NCBI GenBank assembly: GCA_045586595.1
Contig: JAZNAQ010000019.1
Location: 1 to 13,574 of the forward strand
Direction: 5' to 3'
DNA from: SIG480 sp045586595
GTDB lineage: Bacteria; Bacillota; Clostridia; Oscillospirales; JAAYXM01
DNA length: 13,574 nucleotides
Part shown: positions 13,452 through 13,574 of the stretch, one piece after another
Layout of the letters: every line of letters begins with the position of its first letter
Numbering within the stretch: position 1 is the stretch's first letter
Position numbers and translations under genes: made by a program
Notes under the pieces: model-generated
What the model was told of the DNA's origin: nothing
Databases searched by the model: none
Seen by the model: the letters and a program-made list of their open reading frames with translations, nothing else

Positions 13452-13574
13452 AACCACGCGATAGTCGCGTGGTTCAAAAGAGGCTATTGCCGATGAACAA
13501 AAAATTCTCCATTGTGTTAGAATAAAAATGACCTGCCAGTCAAATTAAAAACACAATGGAGGATTTATCTATGA
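13452..13574 (+). mobile_element. Probable left end of an IS200/IS605-type insertion sequence, cut by window end
   Basis: After the operon terminator comes a perfect 10-bp hairpin with a 3-nt loop (AACCACGCGA 13452-13461, TCGCGTGGTT 13465-13474). About 27 bases later a long hairpin hides the ribosome binding site of a gene starting ATG at 13571. A subterminal palindrome next to a tnpA leader with a sequestered ribosome binding site is the known layout of IS200/IS605 elements, which move as single strands with no terminal inverted repeats or target duplication. No transposase residues are visible (the window ends at ATGA), so the call rests on layout alone. The exact left boundary is uncertain. 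Confidence 0.55.
13502..13566 (+). promoter_or_regulatory. Hairpin sequestering the ribosome binding site of the gene at 13571
   Basis: The arm at 13502-13518 pairs with 13550-13566 over 17 positions (one G-U), around a 31-nt loop. The second arm contains the GGAGG ribosome binding site (13559-13563), eight bases before ATG 13571. When folded it should block translation. Confidence 0.65.

Noticed and set aside
1..13574. CRISPR arrays, tRNA or rRNA genes
   Set aside because: No regularly spaced direct repeats and no cloverleaf or rRNA-like stretch seen on either strand.

Overview
The window looks like a contig from a low-to-medium GC, Gram-positive anaerobe of the Clostridia type, probably a gut or rumen organism. 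This is inferred from a T-box leader, strong AGGAGG-type ribosome binding sites, TTGACA/TATAAT-like promoters, many U-tailed terminators, TTG/GTG starts, an MgtE magnesium channel and a large secreted heparinase-type lyase. No rRNA, tRNA or CRISPR array was seen, so no species is named.

Layout. (1) 1-2921, minus strand: a T-box-controlled unit of an acyl-CoA synthetase (948-2585) followed by a sodium:solute symporter (from 899 leftwards). The symporter runs off the contig, and its apparent stop codon is made by sequencing-adapter sequence at 1-31. (2) 3099-3998, plus strand: an AraC-type regulator, divergent from the T-box unit. A perfect 20-bp inverted repeat (4034-4078) separates it from the next minus-strand genes. 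(3) 4082-8837, minus strand: a 1539-residue secreted heparinase II/III-type lyase, followed by a 47-residue small protein whose start overlaps the lyase stop. (4) 8963-10312, minus strand: mgtE, with its own terminator and a long, structured, possibly peptide-encoding leader. (5) 10598-13440, plus strand: a five-gene run of an orphan MacB-type ABC ATPase, a dCMP-deaminase-like protein, a 48-residue single-pass membrane protein, endonuclease III (nth) and a HAD phosphatase, closed by a terminator. (6) 13452-13574: what looks like the left end of an IS200/IS605-type insertion sequence, whose first gene begins at 13571 and leaves the window.

How the genes may work together. The most interesting unit is the first. 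The T-box specifier reads best as UAC (tyrosine), so the CoA ligase and symporter should be made when charged tRNA-Tyr runs short. A hypothesis that fits is salvage of an aryl acid such as 4-hydroxyphenylacetate: import, activation to the CoA thioester, then reductive carboxylation elsewhere in the genome to the tyrosine precursor. The lyase and its coupled small protein form a separate secreted polysaccharide-degrading unit, with the nearby AraC protein as a candidate regulator. The last operon mixes nucleotide metabolism, base-excision repair and housekeeping phosphatase functions.
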